From the NCBI GenBank assembly GCA_963821495.1, contig CAWGEA010000003.1, positions 1,488,001 to 1,552,000 of the forward strand: DNA of 64,000 nt, in the 5' to 3' direction. Under the pieces are notes generated by a model. It did not search any database. It saw nothing but the letters and a program-made list of their open reading frames with translations, and was not told the DNA's origin. The translations under genes and the position numbers were made by a program. The stretch comes from AC-32 sp963821495 (GTDB lineage Bacteria > Actinomycetota > Thermoleophilia > Gaiellales > Gaiellaceae). Within the stretch, counting starts at the first letter, position 1, and each line of letters starts with the position of its first letter. This document shows positions 55,971-64,000 of the stretch, piece by piece.

Positions 55971-56368
55971 CGCGGGTCGGGATCCTCGGAGCGCCGCGGC
56001 CGATCCCGCAGCAGCGCCTGCTCGCTCCCGCGGCGGGCGCGCTCGTGATCGCGCTCGCGCTGCCGCTCTTCCTGGTCACCAGGTGGCCGTTTGCGGGCTG
56101 GGCGGTCGCCGCGCTGCTCTGGGTCGGGGCGCAGGCGCTCGGCCTGCTGCTCGCGCGCGTGAAGCCCTCCACCGAGAACGTCGCCGCCTCGGGCGTGCTC
56201 GCCTTCGGGATGATGTTCCGGCTGCTCGTGGTGCTCGCCGTCCTGCTCGCCGTGGCCGCCTCCGACCGCGGCGCCGGCCTCGCCGCCGCGCTCACCTACG
56301 GCGCCGCCTACACCGCCGAGCTCGCGGTCTCGGTGCTGGGCTACTACGCGCAGGAGCCGCGGACATGA
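55967..56368 (+). CDS. atpI: ATP synthase protein I-like membrane protein
   Basis: 133 residues from TTG 55967. Four hydrophobic helices (AAGALVIALALPLFLV, GWAVAALLWVGAQALGLLLA, MMFRLLVVLAVLLAVA, AALTYGAAYTAELAVSVL). Weak sequence conservation is normal for AtpI; the assignment rests on topology and on position just before atpB. Stop overlaps atpB as ATGA. Confidence 0.7.
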   Translation: MTRVGILGAPRPIPQQRLLAPAAGALVIALALPLFLVTRWPFAGWAVAALLWVGAQALGLLLARVKPSTENVAASGVLAFGMMFRLLVVLAVLLAVAASDRGAGLAAALTYGAAYTAELAVSVLGYYAQEPRT

Positions 56369-57219
56369 GGCGCGCCCTGGTGGCGGTGAGCCTGGGAGCC
56401 GTAGGGCTACTCGCGCTGCCTGCGCAGGCCTTCGCCCGCGGCAAGTTCGACCCGACGACGGAGTTCGAGCAGCACGAATGGGTTTCGATCCACCTGGGCG
56501 GGCTGAACCTCTCGATCACCAAGGCGGTCGCGTACCTCTTGCTCGGCACCGTGTTGACGATCCTGCTCGGGCTGTTCCTGATGCGTGGTAAGACGCTGAA
56601 CCGCCGCCAGACCGTCGGCGAGCAGATCTACGAGATCGCGCAGGTGCAGATCGCGGAACAGGGCCTGCCCTCGAAGGCGATCGGGCTCTGGTTCCCGTAC
56701 GTCGCGACGCTGCTCCTCTTCATCTTCGTGATCAACCTGATCGGCTTCATCCCGTTGCCGCTCACGGGGGAGACCTGGCACGGCGTCCCCACGTGGGGCA
56801 TCTACGCGGCGACCTCGTCGATCTCGGTGACGCTCGCGCTCGCGCTGCTCACGTTCGTCTTCACCCACGTCGAGGGCATCCGCTGGAACGGCCCCGTCCG
56901 CTACTTCAAGAGCTGGATCCCCGAGGCCCCGAAGGCACTGCTGGTGCTGATCGTGCCGCTCGAGATCCTGGGCCAGTTCATGCGCCTGATCTCGCTCAGC
57001 GTCCGGCTCTTCGCGAACATGCTCGCCGGGCACATCCTGATCCTGACCTTCCTCGGCCTGATGTTCATCCTCGAGTCGGTCGTGCTCGCGATCGTGACCG
57101 TGCCGGTCGCGGTCGCGTTCTACCTCTTCGAGGTCGTGATCGTGATCTCGATCCAGGCGTTCATCTTCGCCGCCCTGTCCGCCATCTACATCGGCTCGGC
57201 GATCGAGCCGGAGCACTAA
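56365..57219 (+). CDS. atpB: ATP synthase subunit a
   Basis: 284 residues. Essential Arg214 in ISLSVRLFANMLAGHI, plus WFPYVATLLLFIFVINLIGFIP and FIFAALSAIYIGSAI. Forms the proton half-channels of the membrane rotor. The first 25 residues look like a cleavable or membrane signal (LGAVGLLALPAQAFA), as in several actinobacterial subunits. Confidence 0.95.
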   Translation: MRRALVAVSLGAVGLLALPAQAFARGKFDPTTEFEQHEWVSIHLGGLNLSITKAVAYLLLGTVLTILLGLFLMRGKTLNRRQTVGEQIYEIAQVQIAEQGLPSKAIGLWFPYVATLLLFIFVINLIGFIPLPLTGETWHGVPTWGIYAATSSISVTLALALLTFVFTHVEGIRWNGPVRYFKSWIPEAPKALLVLIVPLEILGQFMRLISLSVRLFANMLAGHILILTFLGLMFILESVVLAIVTVPVAVAFYLFEVVIVISIQAFIFAALSAIYIGSAIEPEH

Positions 57220-57230
57220 GGAGGAGTACC

Positions 57231-57494
57231 GTGCTTGGAACCGTTCTCGCCGCGACGAGCGGCGACGTCACGAAGGCCGGCAAGGCGATCGGCCTCGCGC
57301 TCGGCGTCGGCCTCGGCGCCCTCGGCGCCGGCGTCGGCATCGGCAACATCTTCGCCGCGATGATCCAGTCCGTCGCCCGCCAGCCCGAGCTCCGCGGCGA
57401 GCTCCAGGGGATCCAGTGGCTCGGCTTCGCGCTCACCGAGGCCGTCGTCTTCTACGGCCTGCTCGGCTCGATCCTGGCCTTCGTCCTCGTCTAG
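57231..57494 (+). CDS. atpE: ATP synthase subunit c
   Basis: 87 residues, two helices. Ion-binding carboxylate Glu70 in WLGFALTEAVVFYGLL; loop ARQPELRGEL. The glycine-rich first helix (GVGLGALGAGVGIGN) has no Gln and Glu70 is followed by Ala, so it is of the proton rather than sodium type. The GTG has a strong ribosome site (AAGGAGG), fitting the high copy number of subunit c. Confidence 0.95.
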   Translation: MLGTVLAATSGDVTKAGKAIGLALGVGLGALGAGVGIGNIFAAMIQSVARQPELRGELQGIQWLGFALTEAVVFYGLLGSILAFVLV

Positions 57495-57498
57495 CCCG

Positions 57499-58026
57499 AT
57501 GCCGCTCGCCACGAACCCGCTGATCCAGGTCACGCCGGGGCTGATGATCTGGACGATCGTCTGCTTCCTGATCACGCTCTTCGTGCTCAAGCGCTACGCC
57601 TTCGGTCCGATCCAGAAGGCGATCGACGAGCGCCGCGACCGGATCCGCGCCTCGCTCGACGAGGCCGACCACGCCCGTGAGGAGGCGCGGCGCCTGCTCG
57701 AGGAGCACCGGGCGCTGATCAGCCGTGCGCAGACAGACGCGGAGCAGATCCTCAGCGAGGCGCGCCGGGTGGCCGACGCGAACGAGCGGCGGATGCGGGA
57801 GGAGCTCGAGGCCGATCGCCAGCGGCGACTCGAGGAGACGCGCAAGCAGATCGACGCCGAGACGCGCCGCGCGCTCGAGCAGATCCGCCTCGAGGTCGTC
57901 GACCTCAGCCTGCTCGCGGCGACGAAGGTGACCAGGAAGGCCCTCGACGACGCCGACCACAAGCGGCTGATCGAGGAGGCCGTGGGCGAGCTCGACTTCT
58001 CCGTGCTGGAGCGCGGCGAGCAGTGA
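57499..58026 (+). CDS. atpF: ATP synthase subunit b
   Basis: 175 residues. One N-terminal helix (GLMIWTIVCFLITLFVL), then a long charged coiled coil (RAQTDAEQILSEARRVADAN and following) forming the peripheral stalk. Stop TGA is in GTGA, overlapping a small Arg-rich ORF instead of atpH. Confidence 0.94.
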   Translation: MPLATNPLIQVTPGLMIWTIVCFLITLFVLKRYAFGPIQKAIDERRDRIRASLDEADHAREEARRLLEEHRALISRAQTDAEQILSEARRVADANERRMREELEADRQRRLEETRKQIDAETRRALEQIRLEVVDLSLLAATKVTRKALDDADHKRLIEEAVGELDFSVLERGEQ

Positions 58027-58109
58027 GACGTCGCGCACGGGATCTGCTCGTGTGGCCGTCTGAGCCGACCGGTCGACACGTTGGCCGCCAGGAGCGCGCG
58101 TGTCGGTAG
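58023..58109 (+). CDS. Arg-rich mini-ORF between atpF and atpH, relative of the etf mini-ORFs
   Basis: 28 codons, GTG overlapping the atpF stop as GTGA, ending TAG 10 bases inside atpH. The product begins MRRRARDLLV and contains PSEP...RHVGRQERA, matching the etf mini-ORF pattern MRRR, PSEL, RDVRRQRLA in order. At DNA level GAGRCGTCGC after the stop and CCGTCTGAGC with CCGACCGG are shared. Single, diverged copy. Confidence 0.45.
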   Translation: MRRRARDLLVWPSEPTGRHVGRQERACR

Positions 58110-58630
58110 TCGACCGCGTCTACGCCAACGCGCTGTTCGAGGCCGCGCGCGAGCGGGGCCGGCTTGAGCCCGTGCGCGAGGAGCTGGCGCAGGTGGTCGC
58201 CGCCGAGGCGGAGGTGCCGGAGCTGCGCGAGCTGCTGCGCAACCCCCAGCTCGACCCTCGCGCGCGCGCGAGTGCACTGGAGGCCGTGCTCGCCGGCGGC
58301 GAGGAGCTGCTGCGGAACTTCCTGCTGGTGCTCGCCGACAAGGGCCGCACCGGCTCGCTCGAGGAGATCGGACGCGAGTTCGAGCGTCTGATCGCCAAGC
58401 ACGAAGGAATCGTCCACGCCGAGCTCACGACCGCGGTCGAGCTCTCCGACGAAGAGGCGCAGGCACTGCTGCGGCAGATCGAGGACGCCTCCGGCCACAA
58501 GGTCGAAGCCAAGCGCTCCGTCGACCCGGGCCTGATCGGCGGCATCGTCCTACAGGTTGGATCCCATCGCCTCGACGCGAGCGTCCGCGGCCGCCTGGAG
58601 CGGCTCCGGCGCGAGCTCGTCACGGCATAG
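58100..58630 (+). CDS. atpH: ATP synthase subunit delta
   Basis: 176 residues from GTG 58100. VVDRVYANALFEAARERGRL start, LLRNFLLVLADKGR, and the C-terminal VDPGLIGGIVLQVGSHRLDASVRGRLERL are diagnostic. Joins F1 to the peripheral stalk. Confidence 0.95.
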   Translation: MSVVDRVYANALFEAARERGRLEPVREELAQVVAAEAEVPELRELLRNPQLDPRARASALEAVLAGGEELLRNFLLVLADKGRTGSLEEIGREFERLIAKHEGIVHAELTTAVELSDEEAQALLRQIEDASGHKVEAKRSVDPGLIGGIVLQVGSHRLDASVRGRLERLRRELVTA

Positions 58631-58642
58631 AGAGGAGAACAG

Positions 58643-60172
<1,530 letters not shown>

Positions 60173-61066
60173 ATGGCGACCGTCCAGGACCTCAAGCGGC
60201 GGATCCGCTCGATCCGCAACACGCGCAAGATCACGAAGGCGATGGAGCTCGTCGCCTCGGCGCGGCTACGGCGCGCGCAGGCGCGGATCGAGGCGATGCG
60301 GCCGTACGCCGACCGGATGCTGGAGCTGATGGTCGGCACTGCCCGCGCGAGCACGTCGCTGCAGGGGCTGACGCTGCTAGAGCGGCGCGACGTCCAGACG
60401 GCGGCGATCGTTCCGCTCACCGGCGACCGCGGCCTCGCCGGCGCGTTCAACGCGCAGGTGCTGCGGCATGCGTTCGCGCTCGAGCGGCAGCTGCGCGGCG
60501 AGGGGGTCGAGGTCCGCTGGCTCGTGGCGGGCAAGAAGGGCCGCTCGACGTTGAGCTTCCGCAACTACGAGCTCGAGGCGAGCTGGACCGGGTTCAGCGA
60601 CCGGCCGGCGTACTCAGACGCCCAGGCGATCGCCCACCGCGCGGCCGAGCTCTACGAGAGCGGCGAGGTCGACCGCGTCGTGCTCGTCTACAACCAGTTC
60701 GTCTCGGCGCTCGTCCAGCGCGTCGTCGAGCGCGACGTGCTCCCCATTCCGGAGCAGCTGCTCGAGCGCCACCGCGAGGAGGAGCAGCGCGAGGCGGCGC
60801 TGCTGGGCGACTTCATCTACGAGCCGGAGCCGGAGGAGATCCTCAGCCGGCTGCTGCCGGTCTATGTGGAGACCGAGCTCTACCGCGCGCTGCTCGAGTC
60901 CGCGGCCTCCGAGCAGGGCGCGCGCATGACCGCGATGCGCAACGCCTCGGGCAACGCCGGCGACCTGATCTCGAGCCTCACGCTCGACATGAACCGGGCC
61001 CGGCAGGCCGAGATCACGCAGGAGATCCTGGAGGTCGTCGCGGGGGCCGACGCTCTCACGGGGTAG
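60173..61066 (+). CDS. atpG: ATP synthase subunit gamma
   Basis: 297 residues. N-terminal LKRRIRSIRNTRKITKAMELVASARLR and C-terminal MTAMRNASGNAGDLISSL and RARQAEITQEILEVV are the conserved rotor helices. The next genes should be atpD and atpC, but an ABC transporter permease follows after 68 bp. Confidence 0.96.
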   Translation: MATVQDLKRRIRSIRNTRKITKAMELVASARLRRAQARIEAMRPYADRMLELMVGTARASTSLQGLTLLERRDVQTAAIVPLTGDRGLAGAFNAQVLRHAFALERQLRGEGVEVRWLVAGKKGRSTLSFRNYELEASWTGFSDRPAYSDAQAIAHRAAELYESGEVDRVVLVYNQFVSALVQRVVERDVLPIPEQLLERHREEEQREAALLGDFIYEPEPEEILSRLLPVYVETELYRALLESAASEQGARMTAMRNASGNAGDLISSLTLDMNRARQAEITQEILEVVAGADALTG

Positions 61067-61100
61067 GGCCCGGCGCCAACTCTCGCGCTCGTCGCTCGTC

Positions 61101-61106
61101 TATAGT
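61101..61106 (+). promoter_or_regulatory. Possible -10 box of the ABC transporter genes
   Basis: TATAGT at 61101-61106, 28 nt before the ATG of the permease. No good -35 is seen 16-18 nt upstream. Confidence 0.35.
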
Positions 61107-61134
61107 CCCGACAGCCCTTACGGCTCCCTTACAC

Positions 61135-62187
61135 ATGGCTCAGAAGCAACAAGAGGTTCTCGTCTCCAGCGGTGCCGGCCTCGGCGCTGCGATCGGCGTC
61201 GAGAGCGGCCCCGAGCTCGGCGGCGCAGAAGCGGTAAAGGCGCTCGGCTACTGGGAGCTCGTCTGGCGGCGCTTCCGCCGCGACAAGATCGCGATTGCGA
61301 GCGGCATCTTCATCATCTTCTTGCTGTTCGTCGCGTTCGGTGGCGCGCCGATCGCCAAGCACTACGTCGGCCACGGCCCGAACGACATCTTCACCGGAAC
61401 GGCCGCGGTCGAGTCGACCAGCCTCCTGCCGGCGAACCCCTGGACGCACATCGACAACTACTACACGAACCACAAGGACATCCTCGTCCTCGGCGCGGCG
61501 AACCGCCTCGGCCAGGACGAGTTCCTGCGGCTTATCTACGGTGCGCGCGTCTCGCTCGAGGTTGCGATCCTGTCAACGCTGGGCGTGATGATCATCGGGG
61601 TGATCCTTGGCTCGATCGCGGGCTACTTCCGCGGTTGGACCGACACCGTAGTCTCGCGCATTACCGAGGTGACGATGGCCTTCCCGCTGCTGCTCTTCGT
61701 GGTCGCGCTCGCGGCGACGATTGGACCGCAGCTGGATTCCATCACCTTGGGATTCTTCCCGAAGGGCGTGGTGACGCTCGTTCTGATCTTCACGCTCTTC
61801 GGTTGGTTCTATCCCGCCAGGATCATCCGCGCCCAGGTGCTCTCGATCCGGGAGAAGGAATACGTCGAGGCAGCGCGGATGATCGGTGCGAGCGACGCGC
61901 GCATCATCCGCTCGCACGTGCTGCCGCACCTGGTCGCGCCGATGATCGTCTACTCGACGCTGATCGTCGCGAGCTACGTGCTCTTCGAGGCGGGCCTGTC
62001 GTTCCTCGGGCTCGGGATCAAGTTCGACGCCAGCTGGGGCAACCTGCTTTCGTCCGCGCCCGAGTACTACACGACGCGACCGTTGCTGATGCTCTGGCCG
62101 GGCCTCGCGGTGCTGCTGACGACCCTCGCCTTCAACCTGCTCGGCGACGGTTGTCGCGACGCCTTCGACCCGCGCTCGAGCCAGTAG
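61135..62187 (+). CDS. Peptide/nickel-type ABC transporter permease (DppC/OppC-like)
   Basis: 350 residues. Long N-terminal cytoplasmic part, helix IAIASGIFIIFLLFVAFGG, an extracytoplasmic insertion of about 80 residues (NDIFTGTAAVESTSLLPANP), then five helices with the EAA motif EYVEAARMIGASDARIIRSH and the DppC ending LLGDGCRDAFDPR. Works with a second permease and ATPases that are not in the window. Codon use is somewhat less GC-extreme than the atp genes. Confidence 0.9.
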   Translation: MAQKQQEVLVSSGAGLGAAIGVESGPELGGAEAVKALGYWELVWRRFRRDKIAIASGIFIIFLLFVAFGGAPIAKHYVGHGPNDIFTGTAAVESTSLLPANPWTHIDNYYTNHKDILVLGAANRLGQDEFLRLIYGARVSLEVAILSTLGVMIIGVILGSIAGYFRGWTDTVVSRITEVTMAFPLLLFVVALAATIGPQLDSITLGFFPKGVVTLVLIFTLFGWFYPARIIRAQVLSIREKEYVEAARMIGASDARIIRSHVLPHLVAPMIVYSTLIVASYVLFEAGLSFLGLGIKFDASWGNLLSSAPEYYTTRPLLMLWPGLAVLLTTLAFNLLGDGCRDAFDPRSSQ

Positions 62188-62226
62188 TAACGCCTTTCCT
62201 CGCAAAGCACTAACCAACTCGTAACT

Positions 62227-62247
62227 TTCACCGTCTCAGACGGTGAA
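62227..62247 (+). terminator. Hairpin between permease and solute-binding protein genes
   Basis: TTCACCGTC and GACGGTGAA form a perfect 9-bp stem with a 3-nt loop. No T tract follows, so it may be an mRNA-stabilising or partial-termination structure that sets different levels for the two genes. Confidence 0.5.
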
Positions 62248-62309
62248 CGGGGCAGGCGCCCGTTCCGGGTCGGGAAATGCGCCGGCTCGAACTCACGGAA
62301 AGGAGAGAC

Positions 62310-63989
62310 ATGCACAGAAGGGTATGGCTCGCGGTCGCGATGCTTGTGGCCGGGGCAAGCCTTCTGGTCGCAGCGAGCTTTGCGAGCGCGAGCGGCGGAT
62401 CGTCGCACGCGTTCAAGAAGGGTGGCATCTGGCGGTACGGCGTCACAGGCGCGTCCGTCCAGGTCGACCAGCAGCTCGCATACGTCACCACGGCGTGGTG
62501 GATTGAGTACGCGACCGCAGCGAAGCTCTACAACTATCCGGACAAGCAGGGGCCGGCAGGCAGCAAGCTCGTCCCCGAGGTGGCCTCCAAGTTCACCGTG
62601 TCGAAGAACGGCAAGGTCTACACCTTCACGATCCGGCCGGGTTTCCGGTTCAGCGACGGCTCGAAGGTCACCGCGAAGAACTTCAAGCGGGCCATCGACC
62701 GAACGGCCAACAAGGCCCTAGGCTCGCCGGGTGCCGCATTCATCACGGACCCGAACGGCACGAACATCATCGGTGCCAACAAGGTGCACAACGGCCAGGG
62801 CACGAACGTCGCCGGTGCCGTGGTCAAGGGCAACAAGCTGATCGTCCGGATGACGAAGCCGGACGGCACCTTCATGGCGAAGATCACGATGCCGTTCTTC
62901 CAGGCGAGCTCCCTGAAGGTTCCGCTCACCAAGGAAGTCGTGAACGTCAACAAGACGAACATGCCGTCGGCCGGTCCGTACTACATGACGCGGAACGACC
63001 CGGACAAGCTGACGCAGCTTCGTCAGAACCCCTACTGGAAGAAGGGCCCTGGCCGTCAGCGGCCGCGCAACCTCGCGGGCCTCGACGTCCAGTGGAACCT
63101 GAACGAGCAGACGCTCTTCAACCAGACGATCGCGAACCAGATCGACGAAGATCCCGCGATGCCGGCGGCCGAGGTCTCCGGCGTGGCGAAGAAGTACGGC
63201 GTCAACAAGTCGCGCTTCTGGTCGAAGCCGATCAACTGCACGGGCTACCTGCCCATGAACGTCTCGCGCTCGCTCTTCAAGGGCAACACCGGCCTGCGCA
63301 AGGCGGTCAACTACGCGATCAACCGCAAGGACTACGTCTCGCAGGCGGGTCCGTACGCGGGCGACCCGTGGACGCACATCTTCAACCCGGGCGTCCCTGG
63401 TTGGCGGAACGTCTCGATCTACAAGCAGAACCTCAGCACGGCGAAGAAGCTCGCCAAGGGTCACTTCAAGAGCGGCAAGATCAACGTTGGCTACCGCTCC
63501 TCCGGCACGATCAATCCGGCTCAGGCCCAGATCGTCCGGCGTGACCTCATCCGCCTCGGCTTCAAGCCCGGCAACATCAACATGAAGCCGTTCTCCGGTG
63601 CCGACCTCTACACGGCCATGGGGAAGCGCGGTACCGACATCGACATGGGCGTCTCCATGGGCTGGTGCTCGGACTACCCGGATCCGTACGACTGGCTGAA
63701 CATCCTCCTGTACGGCGGTTCCATCCAGGCGGAGAACAACAACAACTATTCCTACTTCAACGATCCGAAGTGGAATAAGAAGATGGCTTCTGCGGCCCGC
63801 CTCGTCGGCCCGAAGCGGCTCCAGGTCTACGGGCAGATGGACCTGGACGTCATGAACCAGGCAGCCCCGATGGCGATCGAGCGGACGTACAACAACCGCT
63901 ACGTGTTCTCGAATCGCGTGAACGCGAAGAGCCTCGTCTACCAGGGGATCTACCAGGACTTCAGCATCCCTGCGATGGCCCTCAGGTAG
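62310..63989 (+). CDS. Extracellular solute-binding protein, family 5 (peptide/nickel ABC transporter)
   Basis: 559 residues. Signal peptide (WLAVAMLVAGASLLVAASFASA, about 6-27). Family-5 features: GTNIIGANKVHNG-like lobe, SKNGKVYTFTIRPGFRFSDGS, VTAKNFKRAIDR, NTGLRKAVNYAINRKDY, and C-terminal WCSDYPDPYDWLNILLYGG. ATG 62310 has a good ribosome site (AAAGGAGAG); ATG 62277 is an unlikely upstream alternative. No lipobox Cys is seen, so anchoring is not by lipid. Unusually rich in Lys and Asn codons AAG/AAC, suggesting high expression. Confidence 0.93.
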   Translation: MHRRVWLAVAMLVAGASLLVAASFASASGGSSHAFKKGGIWRYGVTGASVQVDQQLAYVTTAWWIEYATAAKLYNYPDKQGPAGSKLVPEVASKFTVSKNGKVYTFTIRPGFRFSDGSKVTAKNFKRAIDRTANKALGSPGAAFITDPNGTNIIGANKVHNGQGTNVAGAVVKGNKLIVRMTKPDGTFMAKITMPFFQASSLKVPLTKEVVNVNKTNMPSAGPYYMTRNDPDKLTQLRQNPYWKKGPGRQRPRNLAGLDVQWNLNEQTLFNQTIANQIDEDPAMPAAEVSGVAKKYGVNKSRFWSKPINCTGYLPMNVSRSLFKGNTGLRKAVNYAINRKDYVSQAGPYAGDPWTHIFNPGVPGWRNVSIYKQNLSTAKKLAKGHFKSGKINVGYRSSGTINPAQAQIVRRDLIRLGFKPGNINMKPFSGADLYTAMGKRGTDIDMGVSMGWCSDYPDPYDWLNILLYGGSIQAENNNNYSYFNDPKWNKKMASAARLVGPKRLQVYGQMDLDVMNQAAPMAIERTYNNRYVFSNRVNAKSLVYQGIYQDFSIPAMALR

Positions 63990-64000
63990 GAGGCTTCGGA

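Overview
The window is a gene-dense, high-GC segment of a bacterial chromosome. Gene families, leaderless promoters, frequent GTG starts and 4-nt stop/start overlaps fit a deep-branching actinobacterium. Thermoleophilia (Gaiellales/Solirubrobacterales-like) is my best guess, by gene style only; no rRNA gene is present to test it. I saw no tRNA, rRNA, insertion sequence, phage gene or CRISPR array.

Layout. 1-3 kb: end of a membrane protein, then a minus-strand universal stress protein / GAF histidine kinase / NarL-type regulator operon. 3.2-9.2 kb: a central-carbon operon of a GNAT-ADP-forming acyl-CoA synthetase, phosphoketolase and acetate kinase. 9.2-12.8 kb: small and cell-wall genes and an alcohol dehydrogenase. 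12.8-18.8 kb: a complete overlapping minus-strand trp operon (trpE-G-D-CF-B-A) headed by a Trp-rich leader peptide and an intrinsic terminator. 19-27 kb: peptidase, thiolase, hydroxyacyl-CoA dehydrogenase, acyl-CoA dehydrogenase, cobalamin adenosyltransferase and an HD-GYP regulator. 27-31 kb: a collagen-like surface protein and an orphan kinase. 31-41 kb: B12-dependent acyl-CoA mutase in two subunits, enoyl-CoA hydratase, etfB-etfA and ETF:quinone oxidoreductase. 41-56 kb: housekeeping block rpmE, DUF1385, prfA, prmC, cyclase, tsaC, glyA, upp, WecA/MraY-like, with a large DUF2339 gene on the other strand. 56-61 kb: ATP synthase genes atpI-B-E-F-H-A-G, without atpD and atpC. 61-64 kb: a peptide-type ABC permease and solute-binding protein.

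Together the metabolic genes describe fatty-acid and branched-chain/propionate oxidation. Acyl-CoA dehydrogenase passes electrons to EtfAB, then ETF:quinone oxidoreductase, then the quinone pool; hydratase, dehydrogenase and thiolase complete the cycle; the B12 mutase and adenosyltransferase handle methyl-branched products. Phosphoketolase and acetate kinase supply acetyl units from sugar phosphates.

The most unusual feature is at the etfB/etfA junction. Four tandem 101-bp copies sit exactly at what would be a GTGA stop/start overlap. Each copy is itself an open 34-codon GTG...TGA frame overlapping the next by GTGA, so etfB is joined to etfA by a chain of four small Arg-rich ORFs. A single diverged relative of the same ORF lies between atpF and atpH, and a DNA-level relative (three 62-bp copies) follows the M23 peptidase stop codon. 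Other notable points: five likely CTG start codons, several TANNNT boxes 7-10 nt before start codons, five convergent gene pairs sharing one CTAG as both stop codons, and four single-base (+1) frame disruptions that may be sequencing errors.
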